A DNA stretch of 64,000 nucleotides. Source: Micrasema longulum. Taxonomy: Eukaryota; Arthropoda; Insecta; Trichoptera; Brachycentridae. Shown piece after piece: positions 46,119 through 58,060 of the stretch; the stretch's first letter is position 1, and the number at the start of each line of letters is the position of its first letter. Below the pieces are notes generated by a model. That model was not told the origin of the DNA, did not search any database, and saw nothing but the letters and a program-made list of their open reading frames with translations. A program made the translations under genes and the position numbers. The stretch spans positions 1 through 64,000 of the forward strand of contig JAGVSM010001704.1 of NCBI GenBank assembly GCA_022494885.1, in the 5' to 3' direction.

Positions 46119-46130
46119 AGTAATTTTGAG

Positions 46131-46755
46131 CTTAACCTATTTGAGGTGAAGGGAGTCAATGCTTTACAAGTTTCTGACGTCTCTGCGACCTGCGAATAAT
46201 TATTGTGACGGGTCCTTGTGAATAGTTCTCGCCCTTCGAGCTAAGGCCTTTATAAAAGCTCCTGCGTGAAAGACTAACTAAACTCAAGAGCTTAATTACT
46301 CAAACGACAAATAGAAAGCGAGAAATAAATGCACATACTTTGATCCAAACCATTATTTTGACAGTTTTATGGAAAATGAATGATTATACTATAAAGGGTC
46401 ACATAATTTCTGTACCTTAAAGCTAAAATGCTGGAAGTCACATTTGGTCAATTGTTCAGGAAAGCGCACGATTAAAAGTTGTAGAACAGTTTTAAATATA
46501 TCTCTCGAAGTAAAAACACAATTTATTGCTGTTTTTTGGATTCATAGGCTTTTGATAAGAATATTTAAGAAAATAAAAATATACATCGACTATTAAATAA
46601 CTATGAGACTTCAACGTTTTTTTGTTCTAACCGCCCGGCCCGCACCCTAATTCCTCCTTTTTATAAGGACTTTAGTATTAAAAGTCATATAGAATATTGA
46701 AAGAAAAACAATGTAAAGTTTATATTTGAAGCACTAACTTTGTGGTTATTCATTA
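46131..46755. other. Non-coding stretch, nothing recognised
   Basis: A moderately GC-richer part (46140-46300) follows the RTE-like insertion and may belong to the same pre-insertion single-copy region as 45485-45695. Confidence 0.35.
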
Positions 46756-46759
46756 TAAT

Positions 46760-46920
46760 AAAATAAATAAAACAATTTTGTTTTTAACCACTAATTTTTA
46801 TTTCTCACTCACTTTTTAGTTACGTAAACCTTGACAAAGAAGCTTGTTTGATTTGAAACCGGTCAGTGAAAAATAAAAATTAGTGGCTAAAAACAAAGTA
46901 GTTTTACTTATTTTATTTTA
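46760..46920. mobile_element. Fold-back element with about 50-bp imperfect arms
   Basis: TTGTTTTTAACCACTAATTT then TTATTTCTCACT on the left is mirrored by AGTGAAAAATAAAAATTAGT then GGCTAAAAACAAA on the right. The AAATAAATAAAA flank is mirrored by TTTTATTTTA. It is related to 20879-21006 and to the half element at 18466-18560. Confidence 0.7.
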
Positions 46921-48845
46921 TGAAAAACAATGTATTTACAAAAATCTCTTTCGTCAAACACATTTAATTACGTGCCATTAATTGAAACATGATTTTTTTA
47001 TGAAATTAACAGGTAAATATAAATTTCATGACATTGTATTAATAGCAATAAAACAGCACCTTTTTTAAAAAAAGCAAAGTGAAATAATGAAATTAACCGT
47101 AAAACAAGTGACGTAATGGTTAAGTATGGTTGTTAATGACAATAAGACTCAACCTTGTGTAAAATCCCTTACAGCGACAGAGGTAGTTTGTTATAAAAAT
47201 TGTGGAGTTTATTCGGTATCCACTGCTTTAATACCAGCAAACCGTTGAATTTTGTTGAAAGCATGAGTATTATTACTGCACTACTGGTGTTTTAGAACAA
47301 GCTGTTTCAGTAGTGGTATACCGGAAGACTCCAATGTTTTAGCATTAATAGAATCTTTAGCTAAATCACAAATAACTATCGACGTGCTGAAAAGCACGCT
47401 AAGCATATGAGCGAACACAATGATCAATAATGAACATGCTTACGTTTTCGCAGTCATAAGTCGACGCGTTTGTAATCTCTAAGTCAACGCTCGTGTCAAT
47501 TTGATTTTGGTTTTCCTGGTAAATAAATACAGTTCACTGGCAAAAAATCGGGGTTTATTATAAAAAAAATAATACAAATTATTACATTTGCAAAATAGTA
47601 AGGAGTACCTAATACAAAAAAGTAGAAATTAAATTACAATTACTATGGCAACTGCTTTTCTTGACATCTGGCTTGCTAACCGCTAATGATAACAATAAAT
47701 AAATAAATACAAATAGCAGTTCTGGAAGATTTTCTATATTTACACTGGTGGAATTCAAATATGTGAATGCGTAGCAGAATTATACGTCACGAAACGTAAA
47801 TATTTTAACATTTAATATAAGGTGTTCACGGATGTTCCATTGTGATCGCAAATACGATAAACAACCATGGTGAGAAGTTGTTATAACGTCGCTTATTAGC
47901 ACCTCGGTAGTAATTTGTGATTGAGCTACTGAATAAATGAACAAAATGACATTCATAACTCAATTTTGCAAAAAATGTGACTTTCAACCTTTCAGCTTTA
48001 AGGTACAGATTTATAAACATAAAAAAACACACCACGCTAAAAGAAAGTCCGTATTATTATCCGATGTAAAAAAGCGTTTTTTTAGATAGTTTGGTACAAA
48101 AAAGGCTACTAAAATCTGGTATTTCTTTTGACAAATTTTTTTTTTGTCAATTTCGGATTTTGCAAAGATAATCCTCTTTTAAATACTGAGTACAAGTGGT
48201 ACTCTATTTATTTTAGCTCAAAGATATTTTAACTCAAATTGGGAACAAAACATTTTTTCAACTGTAGAATTACATCAAATTTAGCAAAGAGGTTCATTAT
48301 CAAAAAATTAAAGGAAACATTAAGCCTAAAAATAGTACAAAGAAATACCACGGCCATTGCCACTGGGTGGTTTTATGAACAATGTATGTGCAGGTATCAT
48401 AACCTGACTCCTGTAGACGTGTGTGAATACGAGATTGTATTTTGTAGCTTGTAGACAATCAATCACAAGTCATCGCAGCTGTCAATAAGTTATTGTTCGG
48501 CTTTTTTATTATTATTTCATATTACCAAAGTATCCACTTACGGCAAAAAATAAAAGCCTTTACGGACACCAAAAGCATTCCACTTTTTTAAACAGCTAGT
48601 CAATTTTTATCGCACCAGTAAATTATATTTTTTCACAAAGGGATGAAAATTCATTAAATTAATTAGAGTTTTCTTTTATAATTCAGACGGTAAAATTTCT
48701 GCACTGCAGTAAAAATCATGTGTTTTTTCGTAATATCAAATATTATAAATTTGTTTTGTACAAAAATTTAAATTTACTAGAAAAAAAAAACATTGATTTT
48801 AATATTAAAAACAGTGAGGAAGTTCAGTGATTCGAATTGATCAAA
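46921..48845. other. Non-coding stretch, nothing recognised
   Basis: Several short frames (47826-48035 minus, 48239-48454 plus) show no domain. A GC-richer patch at 47380-47520 is unassigned. Confidence 0.4.
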
Positions 48846-48849
48846 TTTT

Positions 48850-49130
48850 TTTTATTTTTGTATCGTAGTATCATTGCTCAGACTTTTTAAAATTTTGTTA
48901 TTTTGGAATTACTTTGCCCGTGACGTCACTAGTTGCCGTCGGTAAGTTGTCCTGACTGATGAGTTGGCTTCCTGAAACCAGAAATCTATCCAACACTGGA
49001 GTTGATTGGTTTATAATCAAGAACTTGTGACGTAGTTCAAAGAAGTTAATTTATTTAAAAAATAAATGGGTTTTTGAGAAACTTCACCGTGCAATGAAAA
49101 GTATTAAATTTTTACCGCGTGTCAGAAAAT
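48850..49130 (-). repeat. Inverted relative of the 24592-24890 repeat
   Basis: On the minus strand: ACGCGGTAAAAATTTAATAC, ACGGTGAAGTTTCTC, TTGAACTACGTCACAAGTTC, AGTGACGTCACGGGC, then GATACTACGATACAAAAATA. The order is as in the other copy. No ends were defined. Confidence 0.65.
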
Positions 49131-49650
49131 TCCTTTTCATGGAGCTTAATTTGTTGTACCTACACAGAAAATTACTTGTCATTGTATAAGAACAGTTGGT
49201 CTACAATGAAATTAAAAGGACTAGATTTAAATGTTACTTAAAATGGAGACTCAAATACATTTTTTATGGATTTTTACAGTTTTGGTAATTTATTAATCGT
49301 TGATGACGGGACGCAAGGTTGTAATGGCAAAAATGTAACTTTTTAGGAAAGCAAAAAAACTATGATATGAACCCAATTAATCAGCTACTACAGAACTTAT
49401 ATTTTGTGAAATGTGTTATTATTTACGCATAATTAAATCGTGTAACCATAAAAGAGTAATTTTTACAAATAACAGAAATATTCTAGTTATACTACTTAAA
49501 AACCATTACAAGTAGGATAGAAATGAGTCTACTTATACTCCTAGAACTAACTTATACTATTGTATTTGTACCACTCAATGAATTATGAAAATGAGTCTAC
49601 TTATGGTACTAAAACCAGCTTGTACCAATTCTACACAAAAGCGCATACTT

Positions 49651-49900
49651 ATTATCATCATCATCACCATAATTACTTTTCGCACCTAATGGTGCATAGG
49701 GCTGTGCATTTGTACACTAATCACAGTATATTATTATATTTTGATAACTTTTGTAACATGAAGGTAAGATATTCATTCTTGCGCTTCAGGAATCAGTCCA
49801 GGGACTATGTCTAAAAACGTATTTTCAAATAAATATTTCATGTCAACCATGTCGGGAATGGTTGGGAAACGCGCTGACCACTACTCCACGAGACCGACAA
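49651..49900 (-). repeat. tRNA-derived SINE, family A, near full length
   Basis: On the minus strand: the head GTCGGTCTCGTGGAGTAGTG, a decayed B-box, the AAATATTTATTTG body and the distal CACCATTAGGTGCGAAAAG, with an (ATG)n tail on the left. The plus-strand frame 49560-49814 is spurious. Confidence 0.82.
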
Positions 49901-50479
49901 TCACCTAGTTAATTTATTAAAACCATAATTGAATTACCACATAGTTGTTTATTTAAGTTTTGAGTTATCGTATAAGTGTATTGTTAATACCAATGATGCA
50001 GGCATACATAAGAAAATTTTCAAATATAAATCGTAAAAAGAATAAAAATGCAGTTATTCTCGTATGTCAGCCCATCAAAGTAATGTTTTATTAACTCTTC
50101 TGTGGCTGTGGTGTAATACGAGTCTACAAAGGATACACGACTGCATACATCTTTTTTTAAATATTTAAATGATGAAATTTATTTTTTTGGTCTATTCAAA
50201 TGGACATTTTCAAACCGGATTTGGAAAATTAAACTTGAACAAATATGCTGCATTTTGATATTTCTTTAAATTCTCGCTATGCGAAGAAATTTTACACAAA
50301 TGAAAGTGATGCCAATACAACAATAAATCTGCAACTATAAAAAAACATGAGAATAGAACATATAACAAAGAACAGAGACGCTGTTTTGTGGTAGGTGTTT
50401 ATGTAAAAGAGACCAATGCAAAAAAAGAATACGTTCAATCAGTCGGTTATTGGCAGTAAGCGAGGGTGCACGCTAGTTT

Positions 50480-50970
50480 AACGACCGCCGTATTAATGGT
50501 AATGTATGGGATTGGAAAAATGATGATGAAAGTAAGTTAAATGCTGTCGAAATGCGATCCCTCGGGCGAATGTGCGGCAAAACTATATGTGATAGGTGCA
50601 CAAATGTCGAGATCCGTGAACTGTGTAAGGCTGAGACATGAATTATCGACAGAATCAAGAGAGGGGTGCTGCGTTGGTTTGGACATGTAGAGCGAATAGA
50701 CAGCAATAGAACGACTAAAAGGATCTACGAGGCGAATTTTGATGGATGCAGAAAACGAGGAAGACCGAGAAATACATGGCACTATCAAGTCCATCAAATA
50801 CTTGAAGATGGACAAGTCAAGAGTAGGAACAATCAGCGTGCGTGCACGAGAAGATGTATGAATGTAGAGGAAGCGAGGCCTGTATGCTACGATAGAGTGA
50901 TATGGCGTTCTCTGGCGTTATCCTCTCTGCCTACCCCTATGGGGAAACGTCGTGTTGGTTTGTTTGTTTG
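50480..50970 (+). pseudogene. RTE-like LINE C-terminal ORF fragment with (TTTG)n tail
   Basis: The longest copy of the family in the window. An RT-ORF tail reads LRWFGHVERIDSNRTTKRIY, then GCRKRGRPRNTWHYQVHQIL, NNQRACTRRCMNVEEA and an end before GTTGGTTTGTTTGTTTG. Upstream of 50640 the frame is broken by a stop and indels but still matches the relics at 5.2 and 7.3 kb. Truncated at the 5' end and dead. Confidence 0.85.
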
Positions 50971-51750
50971 TTATTTTTTTTTTATAAAACAGGCCTTAAT
51001 GTAATATTTATAATTTATGAAAAAGGAATGATTCAACAATACCTATGTCTCTATGTTTTTTTTTTTTTCTTCAAATGTCTGAACTACAGAATACATGTAT
51101 TCTGTCTTTTGCTTGGGGTAAAACGATGTTACATCACCGGGTGCGAATGTTTTTTTTATCACAGTCTTTTAAGAGTTAATAAACGGTTTAACGGTTAACT
51201 AGAAAACCGCAGACACTCCAGAACCTTTTTTCAGTAGCTGCCTTTTTCGATGTCAACACCCAAATTTAATGCTAACTGAAGTAGTGGATAGTATTATCTT
51301 CTCAAACTATCTTGTTACGCGGTGTAATGCTATATTTTTTGACACATAACCTACCTGTCATGGCCACCGTGATATTTATCGTTTTTACACGATATTCCAC
51401 CGCTAACAAGACTCTATTGACAACTCCAACACATGTCCCGTCAGTTGACAATAAAATATCGGAGATTCATCCTATTGTGCGGTGCCCATATTGCGGGTTG
51501 CGGGTTCTCGTCCCGAAGGGGATAATTCTATAACTTGATACCGAAGCAGGTACTTTTCTATTCTAGTAAATCACTCAAATGTTAAGGGTGTAAGGTGTTT
51601 TTTTGAACAAATATTTTATGAAGAGTGCACCTGTGTTGAAGAACTATTTAGTAAACAATTAAAAACGGGATATCATTAGGTACACGAAAATACACAGGAT
51701 TTTTTTTTTTATAAAACCAATAGAGTTTTTTTACAAAACTGTGTTATTTT

Positions 51751-51874
51751 CATCATCATCATCATCAATGGTGCATAGGGCACTGCATTGTTACACAAAG
51801 CGCAGTATACATGGATCATTTTTGTTTTATGAAAGAAAGATGATGAGTCTTACGGTTTAGGTGCCAGCCAGAAC
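51751..51874 (-). repeat. SINE family A, distal half
   Basis: On the minus strand: CCTAAACCGTAAGACTCATC, CAATGCAGTGCCCTATGCAC and a (GAT)n end at 51751. It is cut off at 51874 where LINE 3'-UTR-like sequence starts. Confidence 0.78.
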
Positions 51875-52280
51875 CCCGATTAGAATGGGAAGTTAACATT
51901 TATCTGTAATTTTATAAAAAAGGTAAAATTATGTGATTAGGCTGTGGCTGCATCGTCTGCATGGCATGTAATGTTTACGACCTTATATCTCTTAGTCGAT
52001 TTATAACTTTCTTCATTCTAAAAAGCGTTATTTTTATATATTTATTCTGCTTGTGTAAGAAAGGGTTTTTGGCTTATTTATTGTTGGGTTATATTAAATC
52101 ATAAAGGTGCTAATCCTGTTTTGTTTTTTTGTTGTTTCCAATATATGTTATTTTTTTTTAATGTTAATATTTTTAATATCCCGAATTAATTTGTTGTAAC
52201 CCTGGGAATGTAATCCATATGTATTATACTTGTATAATACTTTGTGGTTTATGATTTATTAATAAATAAATATATAATTT
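51875..52280 (+). repeat. LINE 3'-UTR-like sequence, partial match to 17660 family
   Basis: ACCCCGATTAGAATGGGAAG then TTAACATTTATCT matches CCCCGATTACAATGGGAAGT at 17667. Further on, GTTGTAACCCTGGGAATGTA and a terminal AATAAATAAATATA look like a LINE 3' end and resemble GTTGTAACTCCTGGGAGT at 62129. No coding part was recognised. Confidence 0.5.
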
Positions 52281-52467
52281 TTTTTTTAAAATATGCATGA
52301 AAAGCAGAATATGCATACATTTTTCTCTTTTAAACGTGTTCAAATATAGGTTACTGACAAATATACGTTAAATGCTCATGCAATTTTTTTTTTAAAGTTT
52401 TTCTTTATAGACTGTCGAAGATAACTCTGTTAACTTCTCATTGTGATCGGAGCCGAGAGACATATTA

Positions 52468-52582
52468 TAGTGTAAAAACACCTTTTTAATAAATATTTCT
52501 AGTCAACCATGTCGAGAATCAAACCCGAGACCTCTTGCATGGTAGGGAAACGCGCTGACCACTACACTACGTGGCCGCCGAG
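52468..52582 (-). repeat. SINE family A, 5' half, interrupted by a hAT-type MITE
   Basis: On the minus strand: a GTGGTCAGCGCGTTTCCCTA-like head, GGTCTCGGGTTTGATTCTCG, then the AAATATTTATTAAAAAGG body. The very 5' end of the SINE is where the element at 52583 inserted. Confidence 0.8.
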
Positions 52583-52871
52583 CAGTGGTGTAGTCGGATC
52601 AGAGCGCACCGGAGCGGTGCTCTTCCACTTTTTATCTGAGCGGAGCGGCGCTCCGGCTCTAGTCAGGAACAAATATTACTTTTCAAAAATATATCTACTT
52701 AAGTCTCTTCAAACAATTCGAAATAACAAAAAACGTATTTATTGCCGATAACTGGGAAAAGTCTAAACATGTGTCCTCCCCCCCTCCCCACTCCCACTCC
52801 CACTTCCCTGCTACTTCACCAAAGTAGTGGCGGTGCGCTCCGGTACTTTTTTATTTAGGACTACACCACTG
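52583..52871. mobile_element. 289-bp non-autonomous hAT-type element
   Basis: Terminal inverted repeats CAGTGGTGTAGTC/GACTACACCACTG are exact over 13 bp. Sub-terminal GAGCGCACCGGAGC is repeated inverted near the right end (GTGCGCTCCGGTAC). Flanks CCGCCGAG (52575-52582) and CCGCCGTG (52872-52879) agree at 7 of 8, an 8-bp target-site duplication as expected for hAT. There is no ORF of transposase type. Confidence 0.85.
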
Positions 52872-53272
52872 CCGCCGTGTTGTTTTACTAATATAATAAT
52901 ATAAATTCTTGCAAGAACACTTGTTCTTAAATTTGAGATTTGGGGGACGATTGTTGCCAGTAAACATACTTATCTTTCGCCTAACTTGAAAAACCCGTAA
53001 GTCCTTAACTTTTGTTTAGAGTAGAGCAGTTTTTACTTCAGAAGCGAATAGGAGTAAAGTTTTTATTTGTTTTTTTCTAGCTTTGATCTACGGGTACACT
53101 CGCGTCGTATTAGGAGAAAATCAGTTTTGTCGTTTGGCAATAAAAAAATCCCGATAAATAGCCTGTAACGATTTCAGGTCCTCCAACTATCGCTATGAAA
53201 AAAATACGAAGATTCATTAGTCTATGTCGACGACGCATTGTTTTTCTGTTCACAAACCCTAAATCCTACTCA

Positions 53273-53512
53273 TCATCATTCCTTTTCCGCACTTAATGGT
53301 GTATAGGGCACTGCATTGGTACACCAATCGCAGCGTATCTTGATCATTTTGGTTTCATGAAGGTAAGGTAGTCAGTCTTACGCTTTAGGTACCAGTCCAG
53401 GAACTAAGAAATATTCTAGTATGAAAACACCCTTAAAAATAAATATTTCATATCAACCATGTAGGGAATCGAACCCGAGACCTTTTCATGGTAGGCAAAC
53501 GTGCTGAATATT
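53273..53512 (-). repeat. tRNA-derived SINE, family A, near full length
   Basis: On the minus strand: GTTTGCCTACCATGAAAAGG, then a B-box GGGTTCGATTCCC, the AAATATTTATTTTTAAGGG body, ATACGCTGCGATTGGTGTAC and CACCATTAAGTGCGGAAAAG. The head is degraded beyond about 53505. Confidence 0.85.
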
Positions 53513-54364
53513 ACAAAAATATTATAGCAAAACCAAAACAAAAAGCAAACCAAACTAACCATAAATAATGCAAGTCAATTAAAGAAATTTAAAGAATTTA
53601 TTTCTTATTGATTTTTTACAACATCCACCTCACCTTACTTATTTTTAAATAATGTTGCTCATTTATCACAGTTTATTTAATGTATTTTTTCAATTCTGAA
53701 TAATTAATAAGCATCTATCTCATTTTATTTCTCGCCTCTCAGGTTATCTCATGCAAAAAAATATTTTAAATAGTTGCTCCGCTGAGACGTGAACAAACAA
53801 ACACACTTTCGCATTTATAATATTAGTATTGAATCGATTTTAAGTCCTAGCAAAATTCAATTTTTTACCATTGTGGACATACGAGTTTTACATGTTAGGG
53901 TGACGATATGTTGATTACAATAATTTCTTATTTCATTTTATATATACTATATCAAAAGAGAAATATCACATTTTTAACAAATTTTAAGTAATAAGGGTCT
54001 ATAAAATACTGCACCTTAAAAAAAATTGCCACTTGTTAGTAGCATAACAAATATTTTATAATTTGTAATTTTGAATTATCGAAAAAAAAATTGCATTGGC
54101 CTAGCCCCTAATACCTCACGATTCATATTAATTATCAACTTTGTTCTAAACCATTCAAAATTTTATAGAACATCGTCATGAATTTTGACGTCACAATTAT
54201 CAATGCCAAACATATCATGTTTTTCTAGTGACATATTTTTTATGTTTTCTTTTTTAAAATTATATATGAAAATATTTCTCCACAATATCAAATTCAATGT
54301 TGCTAATGAAATAAACAAAATTATCAAAGGAATAGTTCCGACATAATTTCAAAATAAACTAAAA

Positions 54365-54775
54365 ATTAGTGAGTTCTTTCATAACTATGCAACAAGAGGA
54401 TCTAAAAATATAAGACTGGAAAATAAATCAAAAGCAATGTCCCAGAACTGCCTTATGTACAAGGGAATACAATTATTTGAGGAAATGCCAGAAAGCATGA
54501 AAACTGAAATAAATGCAAATATATTTAAAATTAAATGTTAAAAGTATACATGTGAAAAATATTAGGTAATATAAAGTGTAAATAGTGAATATAATTAATG
54601 AAAATGTACATATAAAATAGTGAATATTATAAACTAGGATATTAAGTGTATAATACTGTATAATAGTGATAAATAATGTTAGAATAAGTAGAGATGCAAT
54701 ATTGTTTTGTAAACATATATAAGACTATGTTAATCATAGAACTAAATAAAATAAATAAATAATAATAATAAATAT
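54365..54775 (+). pseudogene. Jockey/CR1-like LINE C-terminal fragment and 3' UTR
   Basis: The plus strand encodes HNYATRGSKNIRLENKSKAM and then YKGIQLFEEMPESMKTEINA before a stop. This is the 'YNTR.......S....GI..YN.LP...K' pattern at the end of Jockey/CR1-like ORFs. It ends in an AATAAATAATAATAATAAAT tail near 54745-54773. Confidence 0.7.
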
Positions 54776-54825
54776 CCATATTGATTTTAAAAATACAATT
54801 AATTTGTCTAAATCCATTTCATATA

Positions 54826-55678
54826 CAGTGGTGCCTCACACAACGAACTTAATTCGTTCCAGGAGCAAGTTCGTTATGCGAAAAGTTCGTTATGTGAAAC
54901 GCGTTTTCCCATAACAATACATGTTAAAAAAAATAATTCGTTCTGTAGCATAAAATATGGTAAGATGACATAAAAAAGATAAATTTTTTGTTATTATTTT
55001 TATTTAGATACATCTAAAAACATAATGAAAAAAACACACATTTTTTTAATTTTAAGAAATAATCGAATCTTGCACATCTTCATCCATTTTCCGCTTTTTG
55101 GCCGATGGTGCAGTGAAAAACCTGTCCAAAGTCGTTTGTTTCTCTCTTTTCTTCAACATCTGCCGGAAATAACGGACAAGAGTATCGGAGTACAGGTCGT
55201 TGATCCTGTTTGCTTCAACGGAATCCGGATAGTGGGCATTGGTAAACTCCTGAACTGCTTTCTATTTGACCAGGATGTTCTTGATGTCAGCAGTTGGAAT
55301 TGGTTGATTGTTTGATTGTTGCTCCTCGTTATCAGATGACGCTTCCCTTTGAGCATTGTCCTGTTGTTGGGCCAGAAGTGTTTGGAGCTCTTCAGTTGTC
55401 AGCTCTTCTTTGTGTTCCTCAATAAGCTCCTCTACATCCCCTTCAACGATTGCTGCGACACGTGCGTAAGTTAAGCGTACTGCTCAGTGACTAACGACTG
55501 CCTGCGCGGAAGGATGCAATAAATCGGCAGTGATCGTGTGAAGTGGCGACTTCGTTGTGTGAAGCGAAGTTCGTTGTGTGAAGCGAAGTTCGTTGTATGA
55601 ATCGTGAAATGAACGAAAAGGAAGTTCGTTGTGTGCAGCGTTCGCTGTGCGAGGCGTTCGTTATGCGAGGCACCACTG
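54826..55678 (-). mobile_element. 853-bp pogo/Tigger-type DNA transposon, internally deleted
   Basis: The left end CAGTGGTGCCTCACACAACG and the right end (CAGTGGTGCCTCGCATAACG read inward) are terminal inverted repeats with extra GTTCGTTRTGYGA sub-repeats inside. Both are flanked by TA (54824-54825 and 55679-55680), the Tc1/mariner/pogo target site. A C-terminal transposase remnant lies within on the minus strand. The DNA-binding and catalytic regions are deleted, so it is non-autonomous. Confidence 0.88.
55052..55470 (-). pseudogene. pogo/Tigger transposase C-terminal remnant with PCNA-binding-like motif
   Basis: Reading on the minus strand from about 55470 to the TAA at 55052-55054: VAAIVEGDVEELIEEHKEEL, TTEELQTLLAQQQDN, an acidic Gln/Asn stretch, PTADIKNILVK, a TAG where the family usually has Trp, then AVQEFTNAHYPDSVEANRIN, LYSDTLVRYFRQMLKKREKQ, TTLDRFF, and a basic tail (SAKKRKMDED). 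This is the C-terminal region of pogo/Tigger transposases (CENP-B-related), downstream of the DDE domain. QTTLDRFF fits the PCNA-interacting Q-x-x-L-x-x-F-F motif. PCNA binding is known for the Drosophila pogo transposase. SAKKRKMDED looks like a nuclear localisation signal. One stop and the lost N-terminus make it a pseudogene. Confidence 0.85.
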
Positions 55679-55680
55679 TA

Positions 55681-58060
55681 TTTATTTCGGTATTATTGGT
55701 ACGTGATATTTCCCTATTGTTCATCGGTCTATTTTTTAACAAATATAGGTATCTTTTTTTCAAATAAGTCTTTGCATTTTAGATAAATTTTTATATACGA
55801 GCAAAGCAATTAAAATCTTAGAATACGTAATTGTCAAAAACGTTTTGGGCGTATTTTAACTAAATAAAATACAATAGTAAACAATTGATTTTGTGTACTT
55901 CATTTGATGTTTTTTATATTATGCGGATAGCCTATCGTTATAAAAACTTTAGTATTCAAGTGACAACACTAAATGAATTGTTGTGTGAATAGTGAAGCCA
56001 GTAGGTGTCAACCGTAGATAATATCTCGGAAGGCGGAGCTAACAATGGAGGGGACATGGTATTGGTCACATTTTGGTAAAACCCTGAGAAGGAACAGAAC
56101 CAGCGACACGAACCATTGCGCATTATCACCAAGCCACGGAACCACATCCGCCGGGCACTATTATTCATAGAAACGGTTTGTTTAACCTTCCAAAAAAATT
56201 CCCTAAAAAAACCCCCACGTAAGTGTATACATTTACGAATACATAAAAATACATAAGGGTTTAAATTTTATGTGGTCCTAAGTCCTAAGGTAACCTACTC
56301 AGCTAACGTATCTAGGGTAGTAACATAAGTATTTTTATTTGGTAGTTCCCACGCGTAAGCCTGAAGATTCAATATGTTACCCGAACCCTAGGCTCTAACT
56401 AACCCCTGAAGTATGTATAAATCCAAAGAAATTGATTACTAAAATCACGTCTGCTTATTATCCTTTTTCTTGTCTTAATTGTGCAAAAGAGACTGCAATT
56501 GATACATCAGTTTCAATGATATATTTTTATTTATTTGAAAAAAAGTACTTTAGTGTGTAACGGCTTAGATAAAAATATTAAACACGAAATAAATCATTTT
56601 TACATAAAATAATAATCTTGGTAGATGAAGTAAAAAAACAAAAGCTTACGATTTGTTTAATAAAATTAAAATGTAATTCCTCAAAAAATAATATTGTTTA
56701 GCTGGCACTGGCAATATTATGTAAAATATTTATAACTTATATAACTTCTATATTTTTTTCTCAATAATGTTTACTTGTTGACAAAGAATGAAAAAACTGC
56801 ATCAAGTATTACTTAATACATTATGTTTATTTAATCAAATCTTACGAAATAAAGTGACTACTTCATACAGTCGGTGCCTAGATATATAACATTGGATAAA
56901 GGCAATTTTTGATTAAAAAAAATACCGGTATATTACCAGAAGCTTTCTTAAATGTAATAATATTATCGAAACTAATCAAAGTTAATGTTATAATTTATTA
57001 ACTATACGAATGTAATTAGTGATGTATTATGATTTTAATTCGTTCACGACGCAACATATATGTATTATATTTTATTATACAGTGTTGGTATCTACATTTC
57101 AACTTAATTAACGCATATTATTCGCATTTTATGGTATCGACATAATACAGAACACAGCTATGCCATAAAATAATCATGCAAATTTCAGCATGGCGCTGAT
57201 CGCTGATTGGTTGAATCAATTTAGCATTAAGCACCTTTCCATTTTTATTATCTGTAAAAGCAAAGCAATTTTAACGCCTCCCGACATTTTATCATTGCTT
57301 AAAAACGTGAAGCACGAACCAGAGGATTCTTTCAAAATCAAAAGAAACACACATAGTTAATTTAATGAATTTAGCATTTACGCAGGCACTTACGCTAAAC
57401 CATACTCGGATTGGAAGCATCTTCGACACGTTCTTCTAGTATTATTATCATCACGATTTTATAAACTTAAATATTTGATAAATTTTAAAGATTGATTAAT
57501 TATTTTACCAGGCCGCTTATAAAACGTATGAAAAGCACTTACTGTTCTTAGCGGATGCGAATCTTGGCATCTTATTTGGACCAAAACAGAAAAATATTAT
57601 GTTTTGAAGTCATAGAATATTTGATTTAAGTTATTTATTGACAATTCTTAATGAAATTTCATTGTAATGATGTTTTAACTTATATTTATATTAATACTTG
57701 GTACCTACACTTGCAGTCTGAAGATGCCCATTAGAGGGTAAAGGGGTTAATGGTCGAATAAACAAGTGAAAGGGTACAAAGTATTTTTTAATTAGTAACT
57801 TATACTTGTATACAACTATGAGTTATTACATATTAGAATATTATTGGGTGTGCGGTAGTCAACTTTGTCACTAAGCAAAGGCAATACTGTTAGCTGGGCT
57901 ATATAAAGAATTAATCACGCTCGTTTTTTTTTATAAAGCATCAGGTTTTTGAAATCCTGAATACCTATTGCTCGCAGTTTATTGAAAGTTCTCGTCAGAA
58001 CTACGGAAGGTAGACTTTTGAAAATTGGCAGGAGTCGGCAGCTTGTCTGTGAGCATCGAC
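55681..58060. other. Non-coding stretch, mostly AT-rich
   Basis: A GC-richer patch at 55975-56165 (minus-strand frame of 70 codons) is unassigned. 57170-57250 has an octamer-like ATGCAAAT and a GATCGCTGATTGG word and looks single-copy. No exon recognised. Confidence 0.4.

Noticed and set aside
50473..50815. Minus-strand frames of 77 and 92 codons
   Set aside because: Antisense to the better RTE-like tail domain at 50480-50970.
51312..51533. 73-codon frame with CPYCGLRVLVP that hints at a zinc ribbon
   Set aside because: Only one CxxC is present, with no second pair, no splice context and no recognisable family.
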